Part shown: positions 34,671 through 43,459 of the stretch, one piece after another
How positions within the stretch are numbered: position 1 is the stretch's first letter
How the letters are laid out: every line of letters starts with the position of its first letter
Assembly: GCF_023896955.1 (NCBI RefSeq)
Contig: NZ_JAMHIW010000013.1
Span: 1 to 64,000, forward strand
Reading direction: 5' to 3'
Source: Micromonospora sp. RHAY321
GTDB lineage: Bacteria; Actinomycetota; Actinomycetes; Mycobacteriales; Micromonosporaceae
Length of the DNA stretch: 64,000 nt
Made by a program: the position numbers and the translations under genes
Notes under the pieces: model-generated
Seen by the model: only the letters and a program-made list of their open reading frames with translations
What the model was told of the DNA's origin: nothing
The model's database searches: none

Positions 34671-35699
34671 TCAGCCGGCGGTCGGCGGGGTCAGGCCGCG
34701 ACGCAGCAGCCGGGTGGGCAGCACCGTGGTCGACGGTGGGGAGTCGTCACCGGCGATCCGTTGGAACAGCCGCTCGGTGGCCACCCGGGCCAGCTCGCGG
34801 GTGTCGTAACCGACGACGGTCAGCGGTCGCGGCATCAGGTGGGCCAGCTCGAAGTCGTCGAAGCCGACCAGCGCGGCGTCGCTGCCCCGCCGGTGCAGCT
34901 CCTGGAGAGCACCGACGGTGAGCCGGTTGTTGCCGCAGAAGAAGGCGGTGGGCGGGTCCGGCAGGTCGAGCAGCTCGGCGACCGCCCGTCCGGCCTCCTC
35001 CGGTGCGATGAGCCGGTCGCGGACCAGGGCGCCGTCGGGTTCGATCCCGGCGGCGCTCAGCGCCGCGCGGGCGCCGGCCAGCCGCTCGCGGATGGTGGGC
35101 ACGGTCGGCGCGCCGAGCAGGACACCCACCCGGCGGTGCCCCTCGTCGAGGAGCGCGCCGACCCCGGCGCGGCTGCCGCCCTGGTTGTCCAGCAGCACGG
35201 CGTCCGCCAGCAGCCCCTGCGGCGGCCGGTCCAGGAAGACCACCGGCATGCCCAGCTCGACCTCGCGGCGCAGGAACGAGTGGTCCGGGCCGGCCGGCAC
35301 GACCAGCAGCCCGTCGACCCGGCGCTGCGTGAAGTCCTGGAGCAGGGCCCGCTCCCGCTCCGGGTCCTCCTCGGAGGAGGCGGTGATCAGCATGGTGCCG
35401 TGCTCGGCGGCGATGTCGGCGGCGACGCTGGCGATGGTGGCGTAGAACGGGTTGGCGATCTCCTCGATGAGCAGACCGACGGTGGCGTTGAGCTGCCGGG
35501 AGCGCAGGTTGCGGGCGATGTCGTTGCGCCGGAAGCCCAGCTCGCTGATGGCGGCGAGCACCCGGCTGACCAGTTCCTGACCGACCGGTTCGTCGTTGAC
35601 CACGCGGGAGACCGTCTTGAGGCTGACCCCGGCGAGCCGGGCCACGTCGACCATCGTCGGGCGCCGGCGTACCGCCGGTCGGGTCGGGGTCTGGGTCAC
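34671..35699 (-). CDS. LacI family transcriptional regulator
   Basis: 342 residues: N-terminal helix-turn-helix and hinge (about 14-65, TMVDVARLAGVSLKTVSRVVNDEPVG and RNLRSRQ) followed by a periplasmic-binding-protein-like sugar sensor (about 70-340). It faces the isomerase-kinase operon and is the obvious candidate to control it. Start is a GTG at 35699. Effector unknown. Confidence 0.94.
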   Translation of the reverse strand: MTQTPTRPAVRRRPTMVDVARLAGVSLKTVSRVVNDEPVGQELVSRVLAAISELGFRRNDIARNLRSRQLNATVGLLIEEIANPFYATIASVAADIAAEHGTMLITASSEEDPERERALLQDFTQRRVDGLLVVPAGPDHSFLRREVELGMPVVFLDRPPQGLLADAVLLDNQGGSRAGVGALLDEGHRRVGVLLGAPTVPTIRERLAGARAALSAAGIEPDGALVRDRLIAPEEAGRAVAELLDLPDPPTAFFCGNNRLTVGALQELHRRGSDAALVGFDDFELAHLMPRPLTVVGYDTRELARVATERLFQRIAGDDSPPSTTVLPTRLLRRGLTPPTAG

Positions 35700-35724
35700 G
35701 GGTGGTCCTCCACGGCGGGCGCGG

Positions 35725-37104
35725 TCAGCGGCCGACGGCAGCCAGCGCGTCGACCGCTTTTCGGGCGGCGATCAGCACCGGGTCCCAGACCGGTGCGTAC
35801 GGCGGAGCGTAGCCGAGGTCGAGGCCCGTCATCTCGTCCACCGTCATGCCGTTCCACAGCGCCACGGCCAGCGTGTCGATCCGTTTGGCCGCCTCGGACC
35901 AACCGACGATCTGTGCGCCGAGCAGCCGCCCGCTGGGTCGTTCGGCGATCAGCTTGACGGTCATCGGCCGGGCACCGGGGTAGTAGCCGGCGCGGCTGGT
36001 CGACTGGGCCACCACCGAGATGAACTCGAAGCCGGCCGCGGTGGCGTCCCGCTCACGTAAGCCCGTGCGACCCACCTCCAGGTCACAGACCTTGGTGACC
36101 GCCGTGCCGATCACGCCCAGGAAGGTGGCGTACCCGCCGCCGATGTTGATCCCGGCCACCCTGCCCTGCTTGTTGGCGTGCGTGCCCAGCGGTATGTGCA
36201 CCGGCATCCCGCTGACCCGGTGCAGCGTCTCCACGCAGTCGCCCGCTGCCCAGATCCCGGGCAGCCCGGGCACCCGCATCCGGCGGTCCACGCGGATCGC
36301 GCCGGTCGGCCCGAGCGGCAGCCCGGCGGCCTCGGCGAGCGCGACGTTGGGGCGTACGCCCAGGCCCAGGACGACGAGGTCGGTCGGGATCGGCCCCTCG
36401 GCGGTGACCACCGCGGACACCCGCCCGTCCCGCTCCTCCAGACCGGTCACGGCCATGCCGGTGCGGATCGTGATGCCCAGGCCGCGCATCGCGTCGGCGA
36501 CAAGCTCGGCCATGTCGCCGTCCACCGTGGACATGGGCTGGTCGGACTGCTCGACCAGGGTGACGGAGAGGCCGCGCTGAATCAGCGCCTCGGCCAGCTC
36601 GACACCGATGTATCCGCCGCCGACCACCACCGCCCGCCGTGGCTGCGGCTCGCTGTCGAGCCACTCGCGCAGCGCCGACCCGTCGTCGAGGGTCTGCATG
36701 CCGAACACGCCGGCCGCGTCCGTCTCCGCCCAGGAGGGCTTCACCGGCACCGCGCCGGCGGCGTACATCAGCTCGTCGAAGCTCTCGCGGACCTCGCCGC
36801 CGCGTTCCAGGTCGCGGGCGACGACCTCCCGGCGATCCAGGTCGATGGCGGTCGCCTCGTGGCGTATCCGCACGTCGATGGCGTGTTCGCTGCGGAACGT
36901 CTCCGGGGCCCGGGCGATCAGCTGCTCGGGGTCGGGGACCAGGCCGCTGATCCAGTACGGGATGCCGCACGCCGAGTAGGAGGTGAAGTGCCCCCGCTCG
37001 AAGACCACGATCTCCAGGTCGTCGGGGCCACGGCGGCGTCGGGCCTGGGATGCCGCCGACATTCCGGCGGCGTCACCGCCGATGACGATCAGCCGTTGCG
37101 TCAC
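35725..37104 (-). CDS. FAD-dependent pyridine nucleotide-disulfide oxidoreductase (CoA-disulfide reductase-like)
   Basis: 459-residue flavoprotein with FAD-binding GGDAAGMSAASQ at the N-terminus, a single redox cysteine C46 in SYSACGIPYW, the NAD(P)H-binding VVVGGGYIGVELAEAL, and a C-terminal dimerisation domain (VGRTGLRERDA). A single active-site Cys in this position is typical of CoA-disulfide reductases and NADH oxidases/peroxidases. Likely thiol or oxygen metabolism in the cytoplasm. The GTG start at 37104 lies 25 bases from the GCS2-type gene stop; the two and the LacI gene run in the same direction. Confidence 0.9.
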   Translation of the reverse strand: MTQRLIVIGGDAAGMSAASQARRRRGPDDLEIVVFERGHFTSYSACGIPYWISGLVPDPEQLIARAPETFRSEHAIDVRIRHEATAIDLDRREVVARDLERGGEVRESFDELMYAAGAVPVKPSWAETDAAGVFGMQTLDDGSALREWLDSEPQPRRAVVVGGGYIGVELAEALIQRGLSVTLVEQSDQPMSTVDGDMAELVADAMRGLGITIRTGMAVTGLEERDGRVSAVVTAEGPIPTDLVVLGLGVRPNVALAEAAGLPLGPTGAIRVDRRMRVPGLPGIWAAGDCVETLHRVSGMPVHIPLGTHANKQGRVAGINIGGGYATFLGVIGTAVTKVCDLEVGRTGLRERDATAAGFEFISVVAQSTSRAGYYPGARPMTVKLIAERPSGRLLGAQIVGWSEAAKRIDTLAVALWNGMTVDEMTGLDLGYAPPYAPVWDPVLIAARKAVDALAAVGR

Positions 37105-37127
37105 AGAACCATCCTGTCACGCAATGA

Positions 37128-38264
37128 TCAGTCGCGGGTCTGTCGTGCCACGTCCTGCACCACGTCGATGAGGCGGCCCGTGCGGGCGTACACGGCGCGT
37201 TGCCGGGCGGCGCCGGTGCCGTGCCGGCGCAGCCCACCCAGCAGGTCGGTCACCTCGGCCCAGTCGCCGTGCTGTTCCAGCGCCGGTCGCATCCGTTCGA
37301 CGAACCGGTCCAGCAGCTCCCAGGCCGGGCGCAGCTCGCCGGTGGTGACGTCGACGCCGTCGCCCTCCAGGCCGTCGTGGGCGGCCCGCCAGTGTGCGCC
37401 GACCAGCAGGTGGTGGTCGGTCTGCAGGGCCGGACGGTCGGCTTCGACGTCCGCCATGGCGGTGGCCACCAGGGCTCGGACCAGCGCGGCGACCAGCACG
37501 GCGTCGTCGACCGACGGGCAGACGTCACCGATCCGCAGCTCCACCGTCGGGTACTTCGCCGACAGCCGGGCGTACCAGTAGAGCATCCCCTCGTCGAGCA
37601 TCACCCCACTGGAGATCAACTGGCGGATCAGCCGCTGGTAGTGCTCGTGCGACTCCAGCCACGGCGTGGGCGCGACCGACGGCCACCGCTCCCACTCCAC
37701 CGAACGCCAACTGGCGTAGCCGGTGTCCTCGCCCCGTGAGAAGGGGGAGTTGGTCGTCACCGCGTGCAGCATCGGCAGCCAGGGCCGGACGTGGTTGAGC
37801 ACCTGCACACCCGTCTCCGGGTCGGGGACGCCCACGTGCACGTGCATGCCGTTGTTGCCGGGACCGGGAACGAGCAGCCGGAACCGTTCGATCATCCGGT
37901 CGAACCGGGGCTTGTCCACGACGGGCGGCACCGGGCCGTCCACCGGGCCGGTGCCGATGGCCAGCAGCCGTACGCCGGCCCGCTCGGCGGCGTCGGCGAG
38001 CGCCTTCCGCAGCACGCCGAGGGAGTGTCGGATCGAGGAGAGCTCCAGGCCGGGCGGGCTGCCGATCTCGATCTGGCTGGTCTGGAACTCCCGCTCCACC
38101 TGCCCACGAAGCTCCGCCGGGACCTGCTCCAGGACGAGGTCGACGGCGGGTACCGCGGCTCCGGTGTGCGGGTCGACGAGCAGGAACTCCTCCTCGACAC
38201 CCACGGTGAGCAACTCGGTCCCCGCGGCCGTTCCGCTGGGCGCCTCCGCCACCTGGCCGGTCAT
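37128..38264 (-). CDS. Carboxylate-amine ligase, glutamate-cysteine ligase type 2 (YbdK) family
   Basis: 378-residue ATP-grasp-like ligase. GVEEEFLLVDPHTG opens the domain, and NNGMHVHVGVPD and YPTVELRIGDVCPSVDDAV are the conserved active-site segments. Family members join glutamate to an amine; weak gamma-glutamylcysteine synthetase activity is known for YbdK, but actinobacteria use mycothiol, so the substrate is unknown. ATG 38264 chosen; GTG 38273 with AGGA seven bases upstream would add three residues. Confidence 0.9.
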   Translation of the reverse strand: MTGQVAEAPSGTAAGTELLTVGVEEEFLLVDPHTGAAVPAVDLVLEQVPAELRGQVEREFQTSQIEIGSPPGLELSSIRHSLGVLRKALADAAERAGVRLLAIGTGPVDGPVPPVVDKPRFDRMIERFRLLVPGPGNNGMHVHVGVPDPETGVQVLNHVRPWLPMLHAVTTNSPFSRGEDTGYASWRSVEWERWPSVAPTPWLESHEHYQRLIRQLISSGVMLDEGMLYWYARLSAKYPTVELRIGDVCPSVDDAVLVAALVRALVATAMADVEADRPALQTDHHLLVGAHWRAAHDGLEGDGVDVTTGELRPAWELLDRFVERMRPALEQHGDWAEVTDLLGGLRRHGTGAARQRAVYARTGRLIDVVQDVARQTRD

Positions 38265-38475
38265 CGACACCACCGTCCGATCCTGCCGCTCGCGGTCCGT
38301 CCGCGTCGGTCGGGCGTCTGGTTACCCACCGTGGCGATGCCGGGAAACGTGATGACGGCGCGTCGGCCGGCGTGTCGACCGTGCACCGCGCGTCTCTCCC
38401 GCGTGTCGTCCGGCGCACCCGTCCCGGCCCACAGGGAGTGGCCGCGATCCGGCCCGCGGGCGTGACACCGGGTCC

Positions 38476-38488
38476 TACGCTGAGCCGG
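38476..38488 (+). promoter_or_regulatory. -10 element of the leaderless DUF6412 gene
   Basis: TACGCT (38476-38481) followed by six bases and GTG 38488, the same spacing as at cutA and argS. Confidence 0.5.
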
Positions 38489-38781
38489 TGCCGGTACCGC
38501 TGGGGTTCTTCGGGGTCGCGTCGATGTACGCGTTCGCCCAGGTCACCCTTCTCGCGGACCGCCCCGCCGACCTGCTCGCCGGGGCCGCGCTGACCGCCCT
38601 GGCCCTGATCGCCGCGTTGCTCGCGGCCCGGGTGGTCCGCCTTCCGACGGCACCGGGCACCGGTCGGCGCTCGGTCGGGCTGCGGGCACGCTCCCGTGGT
38701 CGCCGCGTGCCGCGGCAGGTCGACCCCGACGCCGCCGGGCGGCCTCGCCCCCGCGCACCCGGCCACCCCTCGGCCGCGTAG
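38488..38781 (+). CDS. DUF6412 domain protein
   Basis: 97-residue small protein with two hydrophobic segments (about 5-22 and 28-46) and an Arg/Pro-rich basic tail of about 48 residues. I recognise it as the DUF6412 protein that sits beside the extra YidC gene in actinomycetes, as here. Function unknown; the basic tail could touch ribosomes or membrane lipids, by inference from the YidC neighbour. Starts at a leaderless GTG. Confidence 0.75.
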   Translation: MPVPLGFFGVASMYAFAQVTLLADRPADLLAGAALTALALIAALLAARVVRLPTAPGTGRRSVGLRARSRGRRVPRQVDPDAAGRPRPRAPGHPSAA

Positions 38782-38877
38782 CGCCCGCTGTCGCGGCCGA
38801 TCCCGCCGTCACCGGTCCTCCGCCGGGCGGACGCCGCCCGATGAGGACCCCACCGGAATCGGACCGAGGGGTTTTTC

Positions 38878-39633
38878 ATGCTTGCCTTCGCACCACTGAG
38901 CAGCACGGTCGGCGCCGCCGGCACCGCGCTGTCCTGGCTCACCGATCTGCTCGAACCGCTGGCCGGCGGCACGGCGACCGCCGCAGCCATCGTGCTGTTC
39001 ACCATCGCCGTTCGGTTGCTCATCTCGCCGCTCACCGTCGCGCAGGTCCGTGGGGAGCGGCGCCGCGCGGCGCTCGCCCCCCAGGTCCGCGACCTGCAGC
39101 GGCGGTACGCCGACGACCCGGCGAAGCTGCAGAGTGAGGTGTTCGGCCTGTACCGCTCGGCCGGCGCCAACCCGATCGCCGGCTGCCTGCCGTTGCTGCT
39201 CCAGGCACCGTTCCTGCTGGTGCTGTACCGGCTGTTCACCACCACCGAGGGCGGCACCGGGCTGCTGGAGGAGCGGTTGGCCGGCGTGCCGTTGGGCCAC
39301 CATCTCGGCGACGGCCTGGGCGGGGCGGCCGGTCCGCTCTTCGCCATCCTGCTGGCCGTGCTGCTGGTGCTGGCCTGGGTGTCGTCGCGGCGCGCCCGCC
39401 GGGCGTCGGCGGCGGTCGGCACGGTGGCCGGTACGCCCACCGAGGGGCCGGGTGCGGCCACGCTCGGCCGGTTGCTGCCCCTGCTGCCGTTCACGACCGT
39501 GCTGGTGGCGCTGGTGCTGCCGCTCGCGGCGGTGATCTACCTGGTGACCACGACCGCCTGGTCGGTGCTGGAGCAGGCGGTGCTCCGGCGACCGCAGGCA
39601 ACCCCGGCGACCGCCGACATAGATCGACGTTGA
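38878..39633 (+). CDS. YidC/Oxa1 family membrane protein insertase
   Basis: 251-residue polytopic protein. The core YidC segment ISPLTVAQVRGERRRAALAPQVRDLQ, RYADDPAKLQSEVFGLYRSAGANPIAGCLPLLLQAPFLLVLYRLF is well conserved; membrane segments lie near 30-52, 100-118, 148-170 and 198-222. The hydrophilic-groove arginine seems to be among the basic residues at about 53-65. It is shorter than the main actinobacterial YidC near oriC and so is likely a second copy. GAGGGG precedes the ATG. Confidence 0.88.
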   Translation: MLAFAPLSSTVGAAGTALSWLTDLLEPLAGGTATAAAIVLFTIAVRLLISPLTVAQVRGERRRAALAPQVRDLQRRYADDPAKLQSEVFGLYRSAGANPIAGCLPLLLQAPFLLVLYRLFTTTEGGTGLLEERLAGVPLGHHLGDGLGGAAGPLFAILLAVLLVLAWVSSRRARRASAAVGTVAGTPTEGPGAATLGRLLPLLPFTTVLVALVLPLAAVIYLVTTTAWSVLEQAVLRRPQATPATADIDRR

Positions 39634-39677
39634 CAACTGTGTGGACGGGACGTACAACTCTGAGAGAGCGCTCTCTC
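39630..39677 (+). promoter_or_regulatory. Promoter and LacI-type operator of the GH16 gene
   Basis: TTGACA (39630-39635), 17 bases, TACAAC (39653-39658) form a strong promoter. The predicted start falls at the edge of a perfect 16-bp palindrome, GAGAGAGCGCTCTCTC (39662-39677), which resembles the CelR/CebR operators (TGGGAGCGCTCCCA) of actinobacterial glycosidase genes. Repression by a cellobiose- or glucan-responsive LacI protein is likely. Confidence 0.8.
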
Positions 39678-39705
39678 GACCCGTCCCCCGCAGAGAGGCA
39701 CGTCC

Positions 39706-41115
39706 ATGTCACCTCCCCCGGCGGCCACCGCCGCCCCGCCCGTCCGACGCCGTCTGCTGGCGTCCGTCCTGCTCGTCGCCACCACCACCGCCCTGGCCGG
39801 CGTCACCATGACCGCGCAGGCCGCCGTGCCGCCACCCCCCGCAGGCTGGAGCACGGTCTGGAGCGACGACTTCACCGGCGCGGCCGGCACCCTGCCGTCG
39901 GCCGCCAACTGGATCATCGACACGGGGCACAACTACCCGGGCGGCCCGGCCAACTGGGGCACCGGCGAGATCCAGAACTACACCGCCAGCACCGCCAACG
40001 TCAGCCACGACGGCGGCGGCAACCTGCGGATCACCCCGCTGCGCGACGGTGGGGGAGGCTGGACCTCCGCCCGGATCGAGACCGTGCGCAGCGACTTCAA
40101 GGCCCCGGCCGGCGGCGTGCTGGCGATCGAGGGTCGGATCCAGATGCCGAACGTCACCGGTGCCGCGGCGGCCGGCTACTGGCCGGCATTCTGGGCGCTC
40201 GGCTCGCCCTACCGGGGCAACTACCAGAACTGGCCGGGCATCGGCGAGTTCGACGTGATGGAGAACGTCAACGGCATCAACTCGGTCTGGGGCGTGCTGC
40301 ACTGCGGCGTCGCCCCCGGCGGACCGTGCAACGAGTCGAACGGCCTCGGCGCGTCCCGGGCCTGCCCGGGCGCGAGCTGCCAGTCGGCGTTCCACACCTA
40401 CCGGTTCGAGTGGGACGCCTCGATCAGCCCCCAGCAGCTGCGCTGGTACGTCGACGGGCAGCTCTACCACACCGTCACGCAGACTCAGGTCGGTGCGTCC
40501 GCCTGGTCGCAGATGACCTCGCACGCGGGCTACTTCCTGCTGCTCAACGTCGCGATGGGCGGCGCCTTCCCGAACGGGGTGGCCGGCAGCGGCACGCCGA
40601 CCGCGGCGACTGTCCCGGGTCGACCGATGCTGGTCGACTACGTGGCCGTGTACCGCCGGGGTGGCGGGACCACACCGCCGCCGACCACCCCGCCGCCGGG
40701 TGGGACGAGGGATGCGTACGGGCAGCTCCAGGCCGAGTCGTTCAACGCCCAGAACGGGGTGGCCGTCGAGGCGTGCTCCGAGGGTGGGCAGAACATCGCC
40801 GCGCTGCGTAACGGGGACTGGGCGCGCTACGACGGCGTCGAGTTCGGCTCCAGCGGGCCTCGCGACTTCGTGGCCCGGGTGGCCTCCGGCGCGGCGGGCG
40901 GGGTGAGCGGTCTGGTCGAGGTGCGGCTGGACAGCCCGACGGCGGCTCCCATCGGCAGCTTCGCCGTCGGCAACACCGGCGGCTGGCAGAGCTGGCGCTC
41001 GGTGCCGGGCAACGTCGCCGGCGGGGTGACGGGCCGGCACACCGTCTATCTCACCTTCACCAGTGGCCAGCCGAACGACTTCGTCAACGTCAACTGGTTC
41101 ACCTTCCGCCGCTGA
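39706..41115 (+). CDS. Secreted glycoside hydrolase family 16 with C-terminal CBM6
   Basis: 469-residue secreted beta-glucanase-type enzyme. Signal peptide about 1-39 (RRRLLASVLLVATTTALAGVTMTAQA). GH16 domain about 45-325 with the catalytic motif GEFDVMEN near 181-188, a short Pro-Thr linker (TTPPPTTPPPGG), and a carbohydrate-binding module of the CBM6 type at about 345-469 (YGQLQAESFNAQNG...WFTFR). Most likely an endo-beta-1,3-glucanase or laminarinase; exact substrate not determinable. Controlled by the palindrome just upstream. Confidence 0.93.
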   Translation: MSPPPAATAAPPVRRRLLASVLLVATTTALAGVTMTAQAAVPPPPAGWSTVWSDDFTGAAGTLPSAANWIIDTGHNYPGGPANWGTGEIQNYTASTANVSHDGGGNLRITPLRDGGGGWTSARIETVRSDFKAPAGGVLAIEGRIQMPNVTGAAAAGYWPAFWALGSPYRGNYQNWPGIGEFDVMENVNGINSVWGVLHCGVAPGGPCNESNGLGASRACPGASCQSAFHTYRFEWDASISPQQLRWYVDGQLYHTVTQTQVGASAWSQMTSHAGYFLLLNVAMGGAFPNGVAGSGTPTAATVPGRPMLVDYVAVYRRGGGTTPPPTTPPPGGTRDAYGQLQAESFNAQNGVAVEACSEGGQNIAALRNGDWARYDGVEFGSSGPRDFVARVASGAAGGVSGLVEVRLDSPTAAPIGSFAVGNTGGWQSWRSVPGNVAGGVTGRHTVYLTFTSGQPNDFVNVNWFTFRR

Positions 41116-41193
41116 GGCGGACGCTCTCCGGGCCTCCCGTCGCGCCGCCCGCGCGACGGGAGGTCCGCTCATCCGGGCGGCCTCTGGACATAA

Positions 41194-41231
41194 ACAGTTA
41201 ACTGTCTTAATAATTAGCGCCAACGTTGACG
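41194..41231 (+). promoter_or_regulatory. AT-rich palindromic region before the CBM2 chitinase gene
   Basis: ACAGTTAACTGT (41194-41205) is a perfect 12-bp palindrome in an unusually AT-rich stretch (TCTTAATAATTAG follows), ending in AACGTTGACGTC. A GTTAAC core also lies upstream of the other chitinase gene at 58916-58921. Likely a regulatory site for chitin-use genes. Confidence 0.5.
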
Positions 41232-41264
41232 TCCATGGATGCCCGCCCGGGCGTGGAGGGTCGC

Positions 41265-42635
41265 ATGAAACCTGCCAGACCGCTTGTTCTGTCCCTGGTC
41301 ACCGCGCTCGTCGCGACGCTCGGCGCGGCCTGGGTCGCGCTGCCCGCGTTCGCCGCCGGTGCCACCGCCAGCTTCGTCAGGACCGCCGACTGGGGCTCCG
41401 GCTGGGAGGGGAAGTACACCATCACCAACGGTGGCACCTCGACCGTCAACGGTTGGAGCCTCACCTTCGACCTGCCGGCCGGCACCACCCTCGGCAGCTA
41501 CTGGGACGCCCTGCTCAGCTCCGCCGGTCAGCGGCACACCTTCACCAACCGCTCCTGGAACGGCAGCATCGCCCCGGGTGCGTCGGTCTCCTTCGGCTTC
41601 CTGGGCGCCGGCTCCGGCTCGCCCACCGGCTGCCAGCTCAACGGCGCGCCCTGCGGGAGTGGCACCCCACCCACCACGCCACCGCCCACCACGCCGCCCC
41701 CGACCACACCGCCTCCGACGGACCCGCCCACCGGTGGCCTGCCGAAGCACCTGCTCACCGGCTACTGGCACAACTCCGACAACCCCGCCGTCGAACTGCG
41801 ACTGCGCGACGTCCCCGCCGACTACGACCTTGTGGCGGTCGCCTTCGCCGAGGCCACCGCGACGCCGGGCGCGCTCACCTTCGGCATCGACCCCGGGCTG
41901 GCCACCTCGCTCGGCGGCTACACCGACGCGGACTTCACCGCCGACGTGCGCACCCTGCACAGCCGGGGCCAGCGGGTGATCCTCTCCGTCGGCGGCGAGA
42001 CCGGTCGGGTCACCGTCAACAACGCCGCCTCGGCCACCGCCTTCGCCGACACGGCCGCCGCGCTGATCGCCCGCTACGGCTTCGACGGGATCGACATCGA
42101 CCTGGAGAACGGGCTCAACCCGACGTACATGGCACAGGCGCTGCGCGCGCTGCGGGCCAAGGTCGGCGCCGGCCTGATCATCGCCATGGCGCCGCAGACC
42201 ATCGACATGCAGTCCCCGGCCGGCGGCTACTTCAAGCTGGCCCTGGACATCAAGGACATCCTCACCGTCGTCAACACCCAGTTCTACAACTCCGGGGCGA
42301 TGCTCGGCTGCGACCAGAACGCCGCGTACTCCCAGGGCACGGTGAACTTCATCGTCGCGCTGGCCTGCATCCAACTGGAAGCCGGGCTCCGCCCCGACCA
42401 GGTGGGCCTCGGTCTGCCAGCCGGGCCGGGCGCGGCCGGCGGCGGCATCGTGGCGCCCAGCGTGGTCAACGCCGCGCTGGACTGTCTGGCCAGAGGCACC
42501 AACTGCGGCAGCTTCCGGCCGCCGCGCACCTACCCCGGCATCCGTGGCGCGATGACCTGGTCGGTGAACTGGGACGTCAGCAACGGCAACGGCTTCGCCC
42601 GCGCCGTGGCGCCGCACCTGGACACCCTGCCCTGA
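41265..42635 (+). CDS. Secreted chitinase: CBM2 plus glycoside hydrolase family 18
   Basis: 456 residues. Signal peptide about 1-31 (ending PAFAAG), a CBM2-type module at about 32-130 (SFVRTADWGSGWEGKYTIT ... CQLNGAPC), a Thr-Pro linker (about 131-155), and a compact GH18 domain to the end with the catalytic motif FDGIDIDLE near 272-280. The enzyme hydrolyses chitin outside the cell. ATG 41265 chosen with GGAGGG before it; a slightly longer start at 41226-41235 lacks a signal. Pairs with a second GH18 gene at 57509. Confidence 0.95.
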   Translation: MKPARPLVLSLVTALVATLGAAWVALPAFAAGATASFVRTADWGSGWEGKYTITNGGTSTVNGWSLTFDLPAGTTLGSYWDALLSSAGQRHTFTNRSWNGSIAPGASVSFGFLGAGSGSPTGCQLNGAPCGSGTPPTTPPPTTPPPTTPPPTDPPTGGLPKHLLTGYWHNSDNPAVELRLRDVPADYDLVAVAFAEATATPGALTFGIDPGLATSLGGYTDADFTADVRTLHSRGQRVILSVGGETGRVTVNNAASATAFADTAAALIARYGFDGIDIDLENGLNPTYMAQALRALRAKVGAGLIIAMAPQTIDMQSPAGGYFKLALDIKDILTVVNTQFYNSGAMLGCDQNAAYSQGTVNFIVALACIQLEAGLRPDQVGLGLPAGPGAAGGGIVAPSVVNAALDCLARGTNCGSFRPPRTYPGIRGAMTWSVNWDVSNGNGFARAVAPHLDTLP

Positions 42636-42689
42636 CCGGCGGGAAGGGTCCGCCGCTCGACGCCCGGAAGGGCTGAGCGGGAACGTGGT

Positions 42690-43361
42690 TCAGCGACCGG
42701 CGGTCACCGACCGCCGGTCGTCGCGTCCCCGGCGTCGGCGCATCTTGCGGACCACCCAGCCGGCCACCATGACGACGAAGACCGCGACGATCCCGTAGTT
42801 GAACCAGTCGCTGTACCGCTCGACGTCCTGCCAGCGGCTCCCCAGCGCGTAGCCGGCCCCGACGATGAGGCTGTTCCACACGCCGCTGCCGATCGTGGTC
42901 AGCACGATGAACTCACCCAGCGGCATCCGGTTCGCCCCGGCGGGAACGGAGACGAGGCTACGGACCACCGGCACCACCCGGCCGATCAGCACCGCCCACC
43001 GGCCGTGCCGCTCGAACCAGCGGTCGGCCTTCTCCAGGTCGTCGCGGTCCACCAGCGGGATACGGTCCAGCCAGCGCTTGAGCCGCTCCTCACCCAGCGC
43101 CGCGCCGAGCCAGTAGAGCACCAGCGCGCCGACCAGCGAACCGACCGTCGCGGCCAGCACCACGAGCACCACGTTGAACCGGCCCTCGCTGGCCAGGTAA
43201 CCCGCGAGCGCCAGGACGATCTCGCTGGGAATGGGCGGGACGATGCTCTCCAACGCCACCAGCAGCGCCACCCCGGCCGGCCCCATGCCCTCGATCACGG
43301 TGGCCACCCAACCGGTCAACCCGGTGAACGTGGCCGGGTCGACATTCTGGGCGAGCGCCAT
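42690..43361 (-). CDS. DedA family membrane protein
   Basis: 223-residue polytopic protein of the DedA/SNARE-associated family, now known to include lipid flippases. Typical features: PPIPSEIVLALAGYLAS near the first membrane segments, GRVVPVVRSLVSVPAGANRM in the conserved cytoplasmic-facing motif, and W at GSGVWNSLIVGAGY. ATG 43361 is preceded by AGGA. A perfect 11-bp hairpin (42694-42720) overlaps its last codons and may end transcription. Confidence 0.92.
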   Translation of the reverse strand: MALAQNVDPATFTGLTGWVATVIEGMGPAGVALLVALESIVPPIPSEIVLALAGYLASEGRFNVVLVVLAATVGSLVGALVLYWLGAALGEERLKRWLDRIPLVDRDDLEKADRWFERHGRWAVLIGRVVPVVRSLVSVPAGANRMPLGEFIVLTTIGSGVWNSLIVGAGYALGSRWQDVERYSDWFNYGIVAVFVVMVAGWVVRKMRRRRGRDDRRSVTAGR

Positions 43362-43459
43362 GGTCGTCCTTCCGCGTCGGTTGCCGGGGGATCGGATGGT
43401 CATACCCGATCGGTGCCCGGCCACACCTGCCGGTGAGCCCGGCCACGCTGTCGTGCCGG

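Noticed and set aside
41680..41725. CRISPR-like or tandem repeats at the CCACC/ACGCC tracts (also 58470-58550)
   Set aside because: These encode Thr-Pro linkers between carbohydrate-binding and catalytic domains of secreted enzymes.
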